From contig NZ_AQGV01000015.1 of NCBI RefSeq assembly GCF_014858725.1, forward strand, positions 992,001 to 1,056,000: DNA of 64,000 nt, written 5' to 3'. The stretch comes from Pseudoalteromonas aurantia 208 (GTDB lineage Bacteria > Pseudomonadota > Gammaproteobacteria > Enterobacterales > Alteromonadaceae). The position numbers and the translations under genes were made by a program. Positions 37,664-46,247 of this stretch are shown here, one piece after another. Each line of letters opens with the position of its first letter. The first letter of the stretch is position 1. Under the pieces are notes generated by a model. The model worked only from the letters and a program-made list of their open reading frames with translations. It searched no databases and had not been told where the DNA came from.

Positions 37664-39013
37664 TTACGGTGACAGTTTATTGAGCGATATCGAAATGGTT
37701 AAGCCACCTGCATCTTGATTGTGAGCCGAAATATGACCACCTAGGTGGTGTATGTGACGTTTACACAGTGCTAACCCAAGCCCAAACCCATTGCTCTTTT
37801 GTGCTGAGGTTACGCGAAAAAATGGCTTAAATATATCGTCTAATGCATCGTTTGGAACGCCGCACCCATCATCTGTAATGTGTATTTCATGCGGGTTGGG
37901 CATGCTTACCGTGATGTGGTTTTTTGCGTAGCGGCTGGCGTTTCTTAACAGGTTTTCGATAACTTGGCCCAAAATGCGACTATTGCTGTGTATTTTTAAG
38001 CTGCTCGCACAGTGTGTGAAAAATTTTATGTGGGGTGCTTCAAATTGCACATCTTCAATAATGCTATCAATGAGGTCGATTAAATCAAAAGTATCCAGAT
38101 CAATATTTTGACGCATTGTGGCTGATTCATTTTCTAACCAAGTGAGTGTCAATGTATCTTCGGCGAGTGTACGCATGGCAGTGCAGTCTTTGCGAATTCG
38201 GACTAACATATTCTGTGTTTCTATAGCATGCTCCGCACAATTCAAAGCGGTTTCGACTCTCGCAATGGGGGTACGGATTTCATGGGAGAAATCAGCAATA
38301 AACTGCCTTTGAGATTCGATGGTATGTTCAATACAGTCAGCCATTTGATCAAATGTTGCGGCTATTTTCTTAAATTCACTATCGGTAGTTGAAATTTTAT
38401 CACTGATACGTGTACCGAGTTTACCCGCAGCAAAGTCTTGCGTGGCATGTTCTAGTTGTTTTAAAGGCACCATAATTGCGCGATATATGAGGATGCAAAA
38501 TCCGGCTAAAAAGATCATGGGCAAAATAAACTGCAAGGTTAAGTATGCGAGCTTCCAATAGTCTCCCGGTCGCATATGGGCTGGGAGTTGAATAAGAAAG
38601 TGTGTTTTTTTATCGGCAAAAGGCACGTCCATAATGGGATTGTAGTTAAAGTATAAGTGTATTTTCCAAGAGACATCGCGGCCAAGAGAAATATGGTCGC
38701 TAAATAAGGGAGTAAGCGTGCCGTTTGCCAAGGGCGTGACTTGTTTTTGCACCACGGCAGCCCATGTATTTTCATTTTGCTCAATTGTGTCTATGTACTG
38801 TTTCAGTGTTTCTAAGTCACCAGCCAAATATAGCTTTTCGGCATGCTGACCGTAATGTCGTAGCGTGTTTTGATGGCGCATTTCAAGTTGACTCATTTTA
38901 ATTTCAGTGTAACTGGCCAGTACGTCGATGAGCCAAAAAAGAGAAACCGCGCCCGCAATAATGAGCAGACACAGTTTTGTAAAAAAAGAATGTGTTTTTA
39001 ACGGATTACGCAT
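37664..39013 (-). CDS. Sensor histidine kinase
   Basis: The 449-residue membrane kinase has two membrane segments (about 10-32 and 156-180) bounding a periplasmic sensor of about 120 residues. A HAMP linker follows (VPLKQLEHATQDFAAGKLG), then the HisKA phosphoacceptor His244 (FSHEIRTPIAR) and an ATPase domain with the N box (VIENLLRNASRYA), DDGCGVP and GFGLGLAL. The start at ATG 39013 overlaps the regulator stop by 8 bases (ATGCGTAA); 15 more in-frame codons upstream lie wholly inside the regulator gene. General layout resembles PfeS-type iron-related sensors. It precedes the TonB receptor gene. Confidence 0.9.
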   Translation of the reverse strand: MRNPLKTHSFFTKLCLLIIAGAVSLFWLIDVLASYTEIKMSQLEMRHQNTLRHYGQHAEKLYLAGDLETLKQYIDTIEQNENTWAAVVQKQVTPLANGTLTPLFSDHISLGRDVSWKIHLYFNYNPIMDVPFADKKTHFLIQLPAHMRPGDYWKLAYLTLQFILPMIFLAGFCILIYRAIMVPLKQLEHATQDFAAGKLGTRISDKISTTDSEFKKIAATFDQMADCIEHTIESQRQFIADFSHEIRTPIARVETALNCAEHAIETQNMLVRIRKDCTAMRTLAEDTLTLTWLENESATMRQNIDLDTFDLIDLIDSIIEDVQFEAPHIKFFTHCASSLKIHSNSRILGQVIENLLRNASRYAKNHITVSMPNPHEIHITDDGCGVPNDALDDIFKPFFRVTSAQKSNGFGLGLALCKRHIHHLGGHISAHNQDAGGLTISISLNKLSP

Positions 39014-39692
39014 TAAAAGAGTAACCCCGACCATGTAATGTGGTGATTGATTCAGCACTCATACCGACGGCAATGAGCTTTTTTCTTAGTCGGCTTAGAT
39101 GCATATCGAGACTGCGGTCATAGCGACTGAACTGACGTTCTAACACTTGTTGATATAAGTAAGGCTTACTGAGCGCTTCACCGGCATGTTCAGCGAGGTG
39201 CCAAAGCAGCTTAAATTGTATGGCGGTCATTTCAATGTGTACGTCATTAAATTGGGCATGAAGCTGACGTTTGTTCAGTGATAGCCCATTTGTTTTAAGA
39301 ACATAATTATTGGGGTTTTTTTCTGTGTGTTGCGAGCGACGTAAAATTGCTTCAACACGCAGTATTAACTCTTCAATATTGAAGGGTTTAGGTAAGTAAT
39401 CATCAGCGCCCATACTTAGGCCTTTAATTCTATCTTGTTCAGCACCGCATGCTGATAAAATCAGTACTGGGGTTTGTTTACATTTACGCAACTGTGACAG
39501 TACCTCATAACCCTCTATGATGGGGAGTCTAATATCGAGAATGATGAGTTCATAATCATGTGCTAATGCTTGCGTTAAACCCTGCTCTCCATCATGGACA
39601 CAGGTTACGTTAAATCCTCGTTTTTCGAGTAATGCACACACTTGCTGATTTAATAAAGGATCATCTTCAATAACCAAAATAGGGGCTGACAC
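39006..39692 (-). CDS. OmpR/PhoB-family response regulator
   Basis: The 228-residue regulator has a receiver domain (acidic Glu9-Asp10-Asp11, phosphoacceptor Asp53 in IILDIRLPIIEGYE, LPKPF lysine) and a C-terminal winged helix (QFSRYDRSLDMHLSRLRKKL ... LHGRGYSF). It starts with GTG at 39692. It is first in the regulator-kinase pair and overlaps the kinase gene. A weaker Fur-like AT-rich site lies 17 bases upstream. The likely target is the TonB receptor gene downstream. Confidence 0.93.
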   Translation of the reverse strand: MSAPILVIEDDPLLNQQVCALLEKRGFNVTCVHDGEQGLTQALAHDYELIILDIRLPIIEGYEVLSQLRKCKQTPVLILSACGAEQDRIKGLSMGADDYLPKPFNIEELILRVEAILRRSQHTEKNPNNYVLKTNGLSLNKRQLHAQFNDVHIEMTAIQFKLLWHLAEHAGEALSKPYLYQQVLERQFSRYDRSLDMHLSRLRKKLIAVGMSAESITTLHGRGYSFNA

Positions 39693-39708
39693 GATACAAT
39701 TGCCTATC

Positions 39709-39727
39709 TAAATAATAATGATTGTAT
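39709..39727 (-). promoter_or_regulatory. Weak Fur-like site before the response regulator gene
   Basis: AATAATAATGATTGTAT contains hexamers close to the GATAAT repeats of Fur sites (about 12 of 19 positions match). In such AT-rich sequence this could arise by chance; it is noted because the downstream receptor gene has a better site. Confidence 0.3.
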
Positions 39728-39866
39728 TTTACGTGTATTGTTCGGGTGCAATCAACAGTCGGTTTCAGATAATTGAAATTCAATAAAAATCAAGTTGGTA
39801 AGGCTTGCGAATTGTTCGTGTGAAAACTAAGTTAACTAGTTCCGAATGCAATAAAGGAACAACAAC

Positions 39867-40940
39867 ATGTATAAGGTAATTTCTAGTTTATTAGCGCTGG
39901 GTATTGCGGCGACCGTACAAGCTCAGTCATTACAAGCAACCCATTATGCAGTTCAGTATGAAGGGCGTATTGTTAAAAGTTATGACAGTGGACAAGTCCA
40001 ATTTAATTGGCCTGGTAGTTATTTTAAAACTAAGTTAATAGGTCGCAGTATCGACATTGAATTGACGGGTTATGGCGATCAATTTGATATATTAGTTAAT
40101 GGTCGTTTTCATAAAAAAATAGTGACAGACTATTCAGGTCAACCACAGTCTTTTGAGTTATTTAGTCAAGAAACTGCCAGTGAAGTGTTGGTTGAGGTGG
40201 TAAAAAGAACTGAAAATTATGATGAGTTTGCCACAATTCATAGTTTTAATGTCGACGGCCGTTTAGAGGGCGTGTGGCAAAACCAAAAGCATATTCTCTA
40301 TATTGGAGATTCAATCAGTGCGGGGTTTGGCAGTGAATCAAATAAACGCCAGTGTACTTGGAGTGAAGTGGTTGAAACCAGTAATGCTCGTCTGGCGTTT
40401 CCTTATGTGACATCGAAGGCGTTGAATACCAGTTTTACTCAAGTCTCTTTTTCTGGTTTGGGCCTTATTCGTAATTGGGCCGGCAACCAAACTCACCATG
40501 ATTTAGCGTATTATTATGACCGAGCGGGTGGCGTATACGGCACGAATAAACTCTATCAAGATACGTATCCTGACTTGATTGTTGTAGAAGTGGGTACTAA
40601 TGACTTTAGCACAGACCCTCAACCTCATGAACCATGGGATGATATAACGCAGGTGCAACAAGCATGGGTTGATGAAATGGTGAGCTTTGTAGGTACGTTG
40701 CGTAGTCGTTATCCAGATCGAACAATTGTATTTATGCCACGTCCTGCCTATCCATATGATGTGATTATTTCATCTACAGAACAAGCCATTAAACGGTTGC
40801 AGCAGCAAGGGGAGTCGAATCTATATTCTCATAGCTTTAATTCTCAACTGAGTGGCTGTATTTGGCATCCAACAAAAGCCGAACATCAACAAATAGCGTC
40901 TGAGTTAGTAAAGTTTATTCATGACAAAGAGTTACTGTAG
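39867..40940 (+). CDS. CE2-like SGNH carbohydrate esterase (secreted)
   Basis: The 357-residue protein has a signal peptide (about 1-19, AATVQAQ), an N-terminal jelly-roll module typical of carbohydrate esterase family 2 (about 25-135, WPGSYFKTKLIGRSIDIELT), and an SGNH hydrolase domain. Block I is YIGDSISAGFGSES with the nucleophile Ser, block III VEVGTNDFS, and block V CIWHPTKAEHQ with the catalytic His. The residue three before the His, usually Asp, is Ile, consistent with the Ser-His dyad known in some CE2 enzymes. CE2 members deacetylate xylan or glucomannan and related sugars; the substrate here is unknown, though its place near the chitin operon is suggestive. Confidence 0.85.
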   Translation: MYKVISSLLALGIAATVQAQSLQATHYAVQYEGRIVKSYDSGQVQFNWPGSYFKTKLIGRSIDIELTGYGDQFDILVNGRFHKKIVTDYSGQPQSFELFSQETASEVLVEVVKRTENYDEFATIHSFNVDGRLEGVWQNQKHILYIGDSISAGFGSESNKRQCTWSEVVETSNARLAFPYVTSKALNTSFTQVSFSGLGLIRNWAGNQTHHDLAYYYDRAGGVYGTNKLYQDTYPDLIVVEVGTNDFSTDPQPHEPWDDITQVQQAWVDEMVSFVGTLRSRYPDRTIVFMPRPAYPYDVIISSTEQAIKRLQQQGESNLYSHSFNSQLSGCIWHPTKAEHQQIASELVKFIHDKELL

Positions 40941-40993
40941 GTTTTTTTGTTCACAAGGTTAGCTGTGGCATAGCATCGAGTGCTATATAACAG

Positions 40994-41040
40994 ATGCGGC
41001 AAGCATGTACGTCCCTTTTTCGTACACGCGCCGCATTTTT
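40994..41040 (+). terminator. Rho-independent terminator of the CE2-like gene
   Basis: ATGCGGC...GCCGCAT encloses an inner TGTACG...CGTACA stem and is followed by TTTTT. It lies 53 bases beyond the stop codon. Confidence 0.75.
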
Positions 41041-41067
41041 ACTTATTGGGGAATGAGCACATTTAAA

Positions 41068-41523
41068 TTAAGGTTTTGGTTCTACCCACAATACACCCAC
41101 TTCTTTTTTAGTTACTCGCACCGCAGTCCCTTTTGAAATGGGGTTTTCAGATTTTAGCTGCCACTGAATACCTGAATAAGCGTGCTGTACGTTAGCTTCA
41201 TGGTTTAATTCATGCTCTAACGTGAATTCAATATCAGCAAAATCACTGTTAACTTGCTTACTGTCAACATTCTCTTGCATACGCTTTAGCGGTTTCCACA
41301 ATAACAGTGCAAAACCAAAAGTCAGTATGGCGTTAACCCACAACGCATTAAGCCAGTTGGGTTCGAGTAAACCGGCATACATCATACCGCCAGAGAATAC
41401 CAAAGAGAGGCCCAGAAACAGCAATACAAAAGTGGCAAAACCCAGTACAGCTACTTCGATGATCAAAGCCAGAATTCCTAGAATGACTAATGCTTGTGCA
41501 GTATTTTCAATAAAGTAGCTCAT
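41068..41523 (-). CDS. NfeD-family membrane protein (YbbK-type)
   Basis: The 151-residue protein has three to four membrane segments in the first 75 residues (ALVILGILALIIEVAVLGFA) and a C-terminal OB-fold beta-barrel (YSGIQWQLKSENPISKGTAV, VGVLWVEPKP) as in short NfeD proteins. NfeD proteins partner with SPFH/stomatin proteins. It starts 5 bases after the qmcA stop, with its ribosome site AAAGGGG inside the end of qmcA. Confidence 0.88.
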   Translation of the reverse strand: MSYFIENTAQALVILGILALIIEVAVLGFATFVLLFLGLSLVFSGGMMYAGLLEPNWLNALWVNAILTFGFALLLWKPLKRMQENVDSKQVNSDFADIEFTLEHELNHEANVQHAYSGIQWQLKSENPISKGTAVRVTKKEVGVLWVEPKP

Positions 41524-41528
41524 ACAAC

Positions 41529-42482
41529 TTACCCCTTTTGTTTGCTATTAAGGCTATTGATGATTGACATGCCTTGTGCAACAAGTGAACTGGCATCAGT
41601 GCCATTTTCTGGTAGCAATACCACAGAAGACTCTTTAGCAATGGCTTCTTTTGCAGCAATGGCTTTGGTCGCCAAGTCGAGCTGTATGGCTTTTTGACCT
41701 TGCTCTGTATCTGCGGCTTCACCTACTTTACGTAACGCAGCGGCTTGTGCATCGGCAACGGCAATAATAGCTTGGGCTTCACCTTCAGCGGTGAGGATTT
41801 GCTCCGTTTTATCAGCTTCAGCAGCTAAAACTTGTGCTTGCTTTTTACCTTCAGCGACGTTGATGGCAGATTGTCTATCACCTTCAGATTCTAATATTTG
41901 TGCACGTTTGACACGTTCAGCCTTCATTTGCGCTTCCATTGCTTCCATAACTGATTGAGGTGGCACAATGTCTTTTATTTCATAACGTAGTACTTGAATT
42001 CCCCATGGATCTGATGCTGAGTTAATGGCTGACACAATATTGGTATTGAGTAAATCTCGCTCTTCAAATGTTTTGTCTAGCTCCATTTTACCTAACTCAC
42101 TACGCATCGTTGTTTGCGCCAGTTGCGTGACGGCAAAAATGTAGTCATCCACCCCGTAAGTTGCTTTATATGGGTCTAATACGCGAAAGTAGAGTACACC
42201 ATCCACAATAAGAGAAATATTGTCTTTGGTTATTGCTGATTGAGAAGGCACGTCGACCGCTTGTTCTTTTAAACTTCTATCTGCAGAAATGCGGTCAATA
42301 AATGGCACGATAAAGTTAAGCCCTGCTTCTTTTGTTGATTGATATTTACCAAATCGTTCAACGACCCAGGCTTTATTTTGAGGAACGAATTTTATACCGC
42401 TTTTTAAAACGATGATGACAAAAATAAGTAGTGCAACTTCTATATTGAAAAGAAGGTTAAATATTTGCGAGACTGGATCCAT
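41529..42482 (-). CDS. qmcA: SPFH/stomatin-family protein QmcA (paraslipin)
   Basis: The 317-residue protein has one N-terminal membrane anchor (about 12-28, VALLIFVIIVLKSG), an SPFH domain (about 30-190; VPQNKAWVVERFGKYQSTKE, LDPYKATYGVDDY), and a long Ala/Glu/Gln-rich coiled coil (about 195-280). It ends with a short conserved tail. QmcA-type paraslipins form oligomeric rings at the inner membrane and are linked with FtsH-type proteolysis in E. coli. It is in an operon with nfeD. Confidence 0.92.
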   Translation of the reverse strand: MDPVSQIFNLLFNIEVALLIFVIIVLKSGIKFVPQNKAWVVERFGKYQSTKEAGLNFIVPFIDRISADRSLKEQAVDVPSQSAITKDNISLIVDGVLYFRVLDPYKATYGVDDYIFAVTQLAQTTMRSELGKMELDKTFEERDLLNTNIVSAINSASDPWGIQVLRYEIKDIVPPQSVMEAMEAQMKAERVKRAQILESEGDRQSAINVAEGKKQAQVLAAEADKTEQILTAEGEAQAIIAVADAQAAALRKVGEAADTEQGQKAIQLDLATKAIAAKEAIAKESSVVLLPENGTDASSLVAQGMSIINSLNSKQKG

Positions 42483-42636
42483 AATGTTCCCTTATATGTT
42501 ATCGAGTGCATGTTCAGTTGAAAGTTAAATAATGACTGAACGTGAGTAATACTTGAGAGTTTAAGTTACCATTGGCAGTTGGAGACGCCAACTTCAGTTG
42601 TGTGTTCGGTAGTGGTTACAGAGCATGTAAATAGAG

Positions 42637-42663
42637 TAGGGCATTATCAGTATAAATACCCTA
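42637..42663 (-). terminator. Hairpin after the RiPP-like precursor gene
   Basis: On the minus strand TAGGGTATT and AATGCCCTA pair over 9 bp with one wobble around a 9-base loop, 7 bases beyond the stop codon at 42670. No T-tract follows, so it is only a possible terminator. Confidence 0.4.
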
Positions 42664-42669
42664 TGAATT

Positions 42670-42855
42670 TTAATTTTGTGTGTTGGCTGTGCAGATAGAT
42701 GGACGAGAGTTATCGGCATTTAAGCCAATTGCAGTGCATAAAGTTGGACCCGAGTGTTTACCTGCGCCAGCAATCAGCATGGTTGCTTCTTGTGGTAATT
42801 GTGTCTTATCGTTTGTGAGTGTTTTTATATTTTTTTTATTTAAAGATAATTTCAT
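42670..42855 (-). CDS. RiPP-like (class I lanthipeptide-type) precursor peptide 1
   Basis: The 61-residue peptide has a strong ribosome site (AAGGA, 7 bases before ATG). The leader MKLSLNKKNIKTLTND has the Lys-rich LNKK..KTL pattern used by leader peptides annotated as natural-product or class I lanthipeptide precursors in Bacteroidota and some gammaproteobacteria. A Gly-rich break (IAGAGK) separates it from a core rich in Cys, Ser and Thr with two Cys and the motif NSRPSIC near the end. A second peptide at 59527-59703 shares both the leader and the core motif. No modification enzyme is encoded nearby, so maturation in trans, or no modification, must be considered. It may be co-transcribed with nudB, 69 bases upstream. 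Confidence 0.65.
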   Translation of the reverse strand: MKLSLNKKNIKTLTNDKTQLPQEATMLIAGAGKHSGPTLCTAIGLNADNSRPSICTANTQN

Positions 42856-42924
42856 CGTTCAGTCCTTTATATCGGTATAGAGCTTATATTGATAACGTAA
42901 TTTATTTATGAAGACAAGGATTAT

Positions 42925-43374
42925 TTAGTTTTTGGGGTTAAAGGTAATCGCTAAAATTTCTTGTTTATTACTATCGGACCAAGCCAGTTCAGCAGCTTCG
43001 GATTGTGGCAACCATTGATAAGCGGTATGTTCGTTTGGGTCGAGTACAACAGGGGTTGCTATGGGCACACAGATGCTAAATACGTACTCTGTATTTATTG
43101 TGGCATTGCTAATATAGCGATGTCTCCAGCACTGTCTTATTTCGTAATTATTTGTTTTATTATGGTTATAAATATCTATTCCGAGTTTTAGCGCATCAAT
43201 GCCTGTTTCTTCTTTGAGCTCTCTATACGCAGTTTGTGTTGGTGTTTCATGTTCATCAATTCCTCCAGTTACAGATTGCCAAAAAGTAGCGTCGTCGGTA
43301 CGACGGATCAATAAAAATTCGTTGTTTGTATTGTAGATCACGACTAAGACAGAATAAGGCTTGCGAAGCGTCAT
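42925..43374 (-). CDS. nudB: Dihydroneopterin triphosphate diphosphatase NudB (Nudix)
   Basis: The 149-residue Nudix hydrolase removes pyrophosphate from dihydroneopterin triphosphate in folate synthesis. The Nudix box is complete (GGIDEHETPTQTAYRELKEE, then TGID). The surrounding sequence follows E. coli NudB closely (KPYSVLVVIYN, RTDDATFWQSVTGG, WRHRY, EHTAYQWL). It is not next to aspS/ruvC as in enterobacteria. It is followed by the RiPP-like gene on the same strand. Confidence 0.9.
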   Translation of the reverse strand: MTLRKPYSVLVVIYNTNNEFLLIRRTDDATFWQSVTGGIDEHETPTQTAYRELKEETGIDALKLGIDIYNHNKTNNYEIRQCWRHRYISNATINTEYVFSICVPIATPVVLDPNEHTAYQWLPQSEAAELAWSDSNKQEILAITFNPKN

Positions 43375-43486
43375 TATTGAGGACCATGTAGAGATTTAGC
43401 TCAGTTTACCTTAAAAATATCTAAGAAGGGTAAACTTTACATGATTGTTGGAGAGCCAGTTAACGGTTTTCTCTAGGTGAACAGGG

Positions 43487-43634
43487 TAAAAAAAAGGCAG
43501 GCCATAGGCCTGCCAAACATAACTACACCCTTTAAAGTGTGCTAAGGAAGATAAAAACCAGCCAACGTCCTTGTTGACTAAAACTCTACTCATTGAAGTT
43601 CACTAAGTGCCTAGAGAAATATGCCCTTAATGTG
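43487..43634 (-). ncRNA. Candidate small RNA with its own promoter and terminator
   Basis: On the minus strand a promoter-like pair TTTACA (43664-43669) and TAGCAT (43641-43646), spaced exactly 17 bases, is followed about 150 bases later by a very strong intrinsic terminator (GGCAGGCC-TAT-GGCCTGCC then eight T, 43488-43514). No convincing coding frame lies between: the only longer frame here runs through the terminator. A second small stem (CACACTTTAAAGGGTGTAG) precedes the terminator. This suits a non-coding RNA of about 145 bases. It is a prediction from signals only. Confidence 0.45.
43488..43514 (-). terminator. Strong orphan Rho-independent terminator
   Basis: A perfect 8-bp GC-rich stem with a 3-base loop and an uninterrupted run of eight T on the minus strand. 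No annotated minus-strand gene ends here, which is the main reason to propose the small RNA. Confidence 0.85.
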
Positions 43635-43867
43635 GGACACATGCTAAATTAATGATGATGAGTTGTAAACAAAAATAATCAATTATTTTAATTGTGTGTT
43701 TATTTGTTAACCCATTGTGCTGTTTTTTGTACTGTTAATTATCATGAAATTGTTTTTTGCTTGTTTTAAGTATAGCTAACCATATGTTTTTCTAACTTTT
43801 AAAGATTTTTTTTCAAACGTCTTGAAAAATTCGTTGATGTGTAAATGTAAATTACTTGTATTAATGC

Positions 43868-44026
43868 ATGAACTTGGAAACATATCGAAAGTATTTAGTT
43901 GGTTTTGGGTACTGTTTTTACGATAAACATCGTGTTCTTCATGATTGTTCCATAATTTATTACTACAGTGGCGGCTGTAACGTAGCAACACTCATTATGA
44001 GAGTAAGCGCATTACTTTTCCTATAG
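43868..44026 (+). CDS. Doubtful 52-residue ORF followed by a terminator-like hairpin
   Basis: An ATG-initiated frame of 53 codons ends at a TAG, 5 bases before a hairpin with T-run at 44032-44053. The peptide is rich in Tyr and Cys (VGFGYCFYDKHR, IIYYYSGGCNV) and matches nothing I know. There is no ribosome site before the ATG, so it may be chance or a decayed gene. A 71-codon frame lies antisense to it. Confidence 0.25.
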   Translation: MNLETYRKYLVGFGYCFYDKHRVLHDCSIIYYYSGGCNVATLIMRVSALLFL

Positions 44027-44031
44027 TATGT

Positions 44032-44053
44032 AGGCTCATGGATGGGCCTTTTT
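44032..44053 (+). terminator. Terminator-like hairpin
   Basis: AGGCTCAT and ATGGGCCT pair over 8 bp with one wobble and are followed by TTTTTATTG. No well-supported plus-strand gene ends here; the doubtful ORF at 43868 is the only candidate. Confidence 0.5.
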
Positions 44054-44139
44054 ATTGTTTTTTGACTTTAGCGCACTTAATGGAAGTTAAGTGGAAGTAG
44101 CGTGTCAGCGTGTTTACTCCCTCCAACTCGACTCAAGAT

Positions 44140-45470
44140 CAGTACTTATTCGTCTTCCACAAGTTCAACACTCCTTCGTTTCACGCAAGTTCAATACTCC
44201 TTCGCCGCCCCCAAGTTCAATACTTCTTCGTCGCCCTGACGTAGGTCAGGGTCCATGGGTATATAGGAGCAGATGCGTGGATCCTGAATCAAGTTCAGGA
44301 AGACGAACTGGGTGAACTAAGCTTAGGGAGGCTTTTTATTGATGAGACATTCAAGCTCGACACTCATTCGTTTCACACAAGTTCAACGCTTCTTCGTCTT
44401 CCACAAGTTCTGCACTCATTCGTCGCACACAAGCTCAACACTTTTTCGTCGCCCTGACGTAGGTCAGGGTCCATGTATATATTGGAGCAAATGTGTGGAT
44501 CCTGAACCAAGTTCAGGAAGACGAAGTGGGTTATACTAGGCTTTGGCATGCCCTTTATTGTTGAAACATTCAAGTTTAGCATCTACTCGTCTCGCACAAG
44601 CTCAACACTTCTTCGTCGCACACAAGTTCACACTCATTCGTTTCACACAAGCTCAACGCTTCTTCGTCGCCCTGACGTAGGTCAGGGTCTATGTGTATAT
44701 TGGAACTGATGTGCGTGGATCCTGAACCAAGTTCAGGAAGACGACGTGGGTGAACTAGGCTTAGGGAGGCTTTTTATTGATGAGACATTCAAGTTCAACG
44801 CTTCTTCGTCGCCCTGACGTAGGTCAGGGTCCATGTGTGTATTGGAGCTGATGTGCGTGGATCCTGAACCAAGTTCAGGAAGACGAAGTGGGTTATACTA
44901 GGCTTTGGCATGCCCTTTATTGTTGAAACATTCAAGTTTAGCATCTACTCGTCTCGCACAAGCTCAACACTTCTTCGTCGCCCTGACGTAGGTCAGGGTC
45001 CATGCGTATATTGGAACTGATGTGTGTGGATCCTGAACCAAGTTCAGGAAGACGAAGTGGGTGAACTAAGCTTAAGCAGGCTCTTTATTGATAAGACATT
45101 CAAGCTCGACACTCATTCGTTTCACACAAGCTCAAAACTCATTCATCTTCCACAAGTTCAACACTCATTCGTCTCACTGAAGTTCAACACTTCTTCGTCG
45201 CCCTGACGTAGGTCAGGGTCCATGGGTATATAGGAGCAGATGCGTGGATCCTGAATCAAGTTTAGGAAGACGCAGTGGGTGAATTAGGCTTAAGCAGGCT
45301 CTTTATTGATAAGACATTCAAGCTCGACACGCTTATCGTTTCACACAAGCTCAATACTCATTCATCTTCCACAAGTTTAACACTTCTTCGTCGCCCTGAC
45401 GTAGGTCAGGGTCCATGCGTATATTGGAGCAAATGCGTGGATCCTGAACCAAGTTCAGGAAGACGTAGCG
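44140..45470 (+). repeat. Palindrome array A: seven REPIN-like inverted pairs
   Basis: Seven units of 81-83 bp lie at 44227-44307, 44445-44525, 44663-44745, 44805-44887, 44974-45056, 45194-45274 and 45387-45467. Each joins a plus element (TTCGTCGCCCTGACG...GGTCAGGGTCCA) through about 20 bases to a minus element (TGGATCCTGAA...TTCAGGAAGACGAA), as REPINs do. Between them lie shorter degenerate repeats (ACAAGTTCAACACTCATTCG and variants, and ATTGATGAGACATTCAAG). Reading frames crossing this stretch only translate the repeats. No other gene is seen between about 44.1 and 45.5 kb. Confidence 0.9.
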
Positions 45471-45542
45471 GTCAATATACGTTCAATGAGGCTGTAACAC
45501 TGAGCGTGATCGAGCGCGATATCTCAAAGTAATAATTGAGTG

Positions 45543-46247
45543 CTAAAAATTATAGCTGATGTTCGCTGATGTAATACTGTAGTCTTTGCTATTGAAGTAG
45601 CGAACATTAGCTGCCCATTGACTGTTGAAGTCGTATCCGATCTCAGCAGATAAAATTAGATTCGTTTCGCTTCCTTCATTTTTTACACGTTTAATATTAA
45701 CGCTTGAATCTGATTCTGCACCAATACCTGCTTCTAGATAGAATTGATCGATGTATTTTCGATAGTGCACTTTAAACGTTAACAAATCGACTGAATCGCT
45801 TTCTGAAAATGGTTCGTCATACACTACGTTAACAGTACCATCTTCAGTAATGTGGGTATAACGTTCATGGCCGTCTACGTCTAATGATATTTTACTAAGG
45901 TAACCGTGGATATTTAAATATGATGTATCACTTAATGTGATCATTTTACCGATGCCAAGCTCAATGAAATCTACATCTATATCAAAATCGCTGCCGCCAG
46001 AGAGTGATTGTTGATTGTGTTCTAATGCAAAGAAGCCGTGCATATCGGTTGTGAGCTGTCGATATACGCCAGTTAGATAAAAAGCAGGGAAAGCACTTTT
46101 AACGGAGAGCTGTGGGCCTTTTACTTTTAGGTCGCCTAGATCAGATATATTGAGTTGTGAGTAACCCACTTCCAATGAATTAGAGGGGGTGCTGTGAGCG
46201 TGCGTTGCTGCAACTAAGCAACAGAAACTGATTATTAACCTTTTCAA
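45543..46247 (-). CDS. Small outer-membrane beta-barrel protein
   Basis: The 234-residue protein has a signal peptide (about 1-19, ATHAHS). It is built of alternating amphipathic strands typical of an 8-stranded barrel (VGYSQLNISDLG; FIELGIGKMITL; LSAEIGYDFNSQWAANVRYF) and ends in Phe (TSANISYNF), the outer-membrane assembly signal. It resembles generic porin-like/OmpA-like membrane domains; no specific family is recognised. It stands alone, with array A beyond its stop codon. Confidence 0.75.
   Translation of the reverse strand: MKRLIISFCCLVAATHAHSTPSNSLEVGYSQLNISDLGDLKVKGPQLSVKSAFPAFYLTGVYRQLTTDMHGFFALEHNQQSLSGGSDFDIDVDFIELGIGKMITLSDTSYLNIHGYLSKISLDVDGHERYTHITEDGTVNVVYDEPFSESDSVDLLTFKVHYRKYIDQFYLEAGIGAESDSSVNIKRVKNEGSETNLILSAEIGYDFNSQWAANVRYFNSKDYSITSANISYNF

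Noticed and set aside
43411..43593. 60-residue minus-strand ORF
   Set aside because: It reads through the strong terminator at 43488-43514, so it would be cut off in transcription.
43776..43991. 71-residue minus-strand ORF
   Set aside because: No ribosome site, composition unlike neighbouring genes, and antisense to an equally doubtful plus frame.
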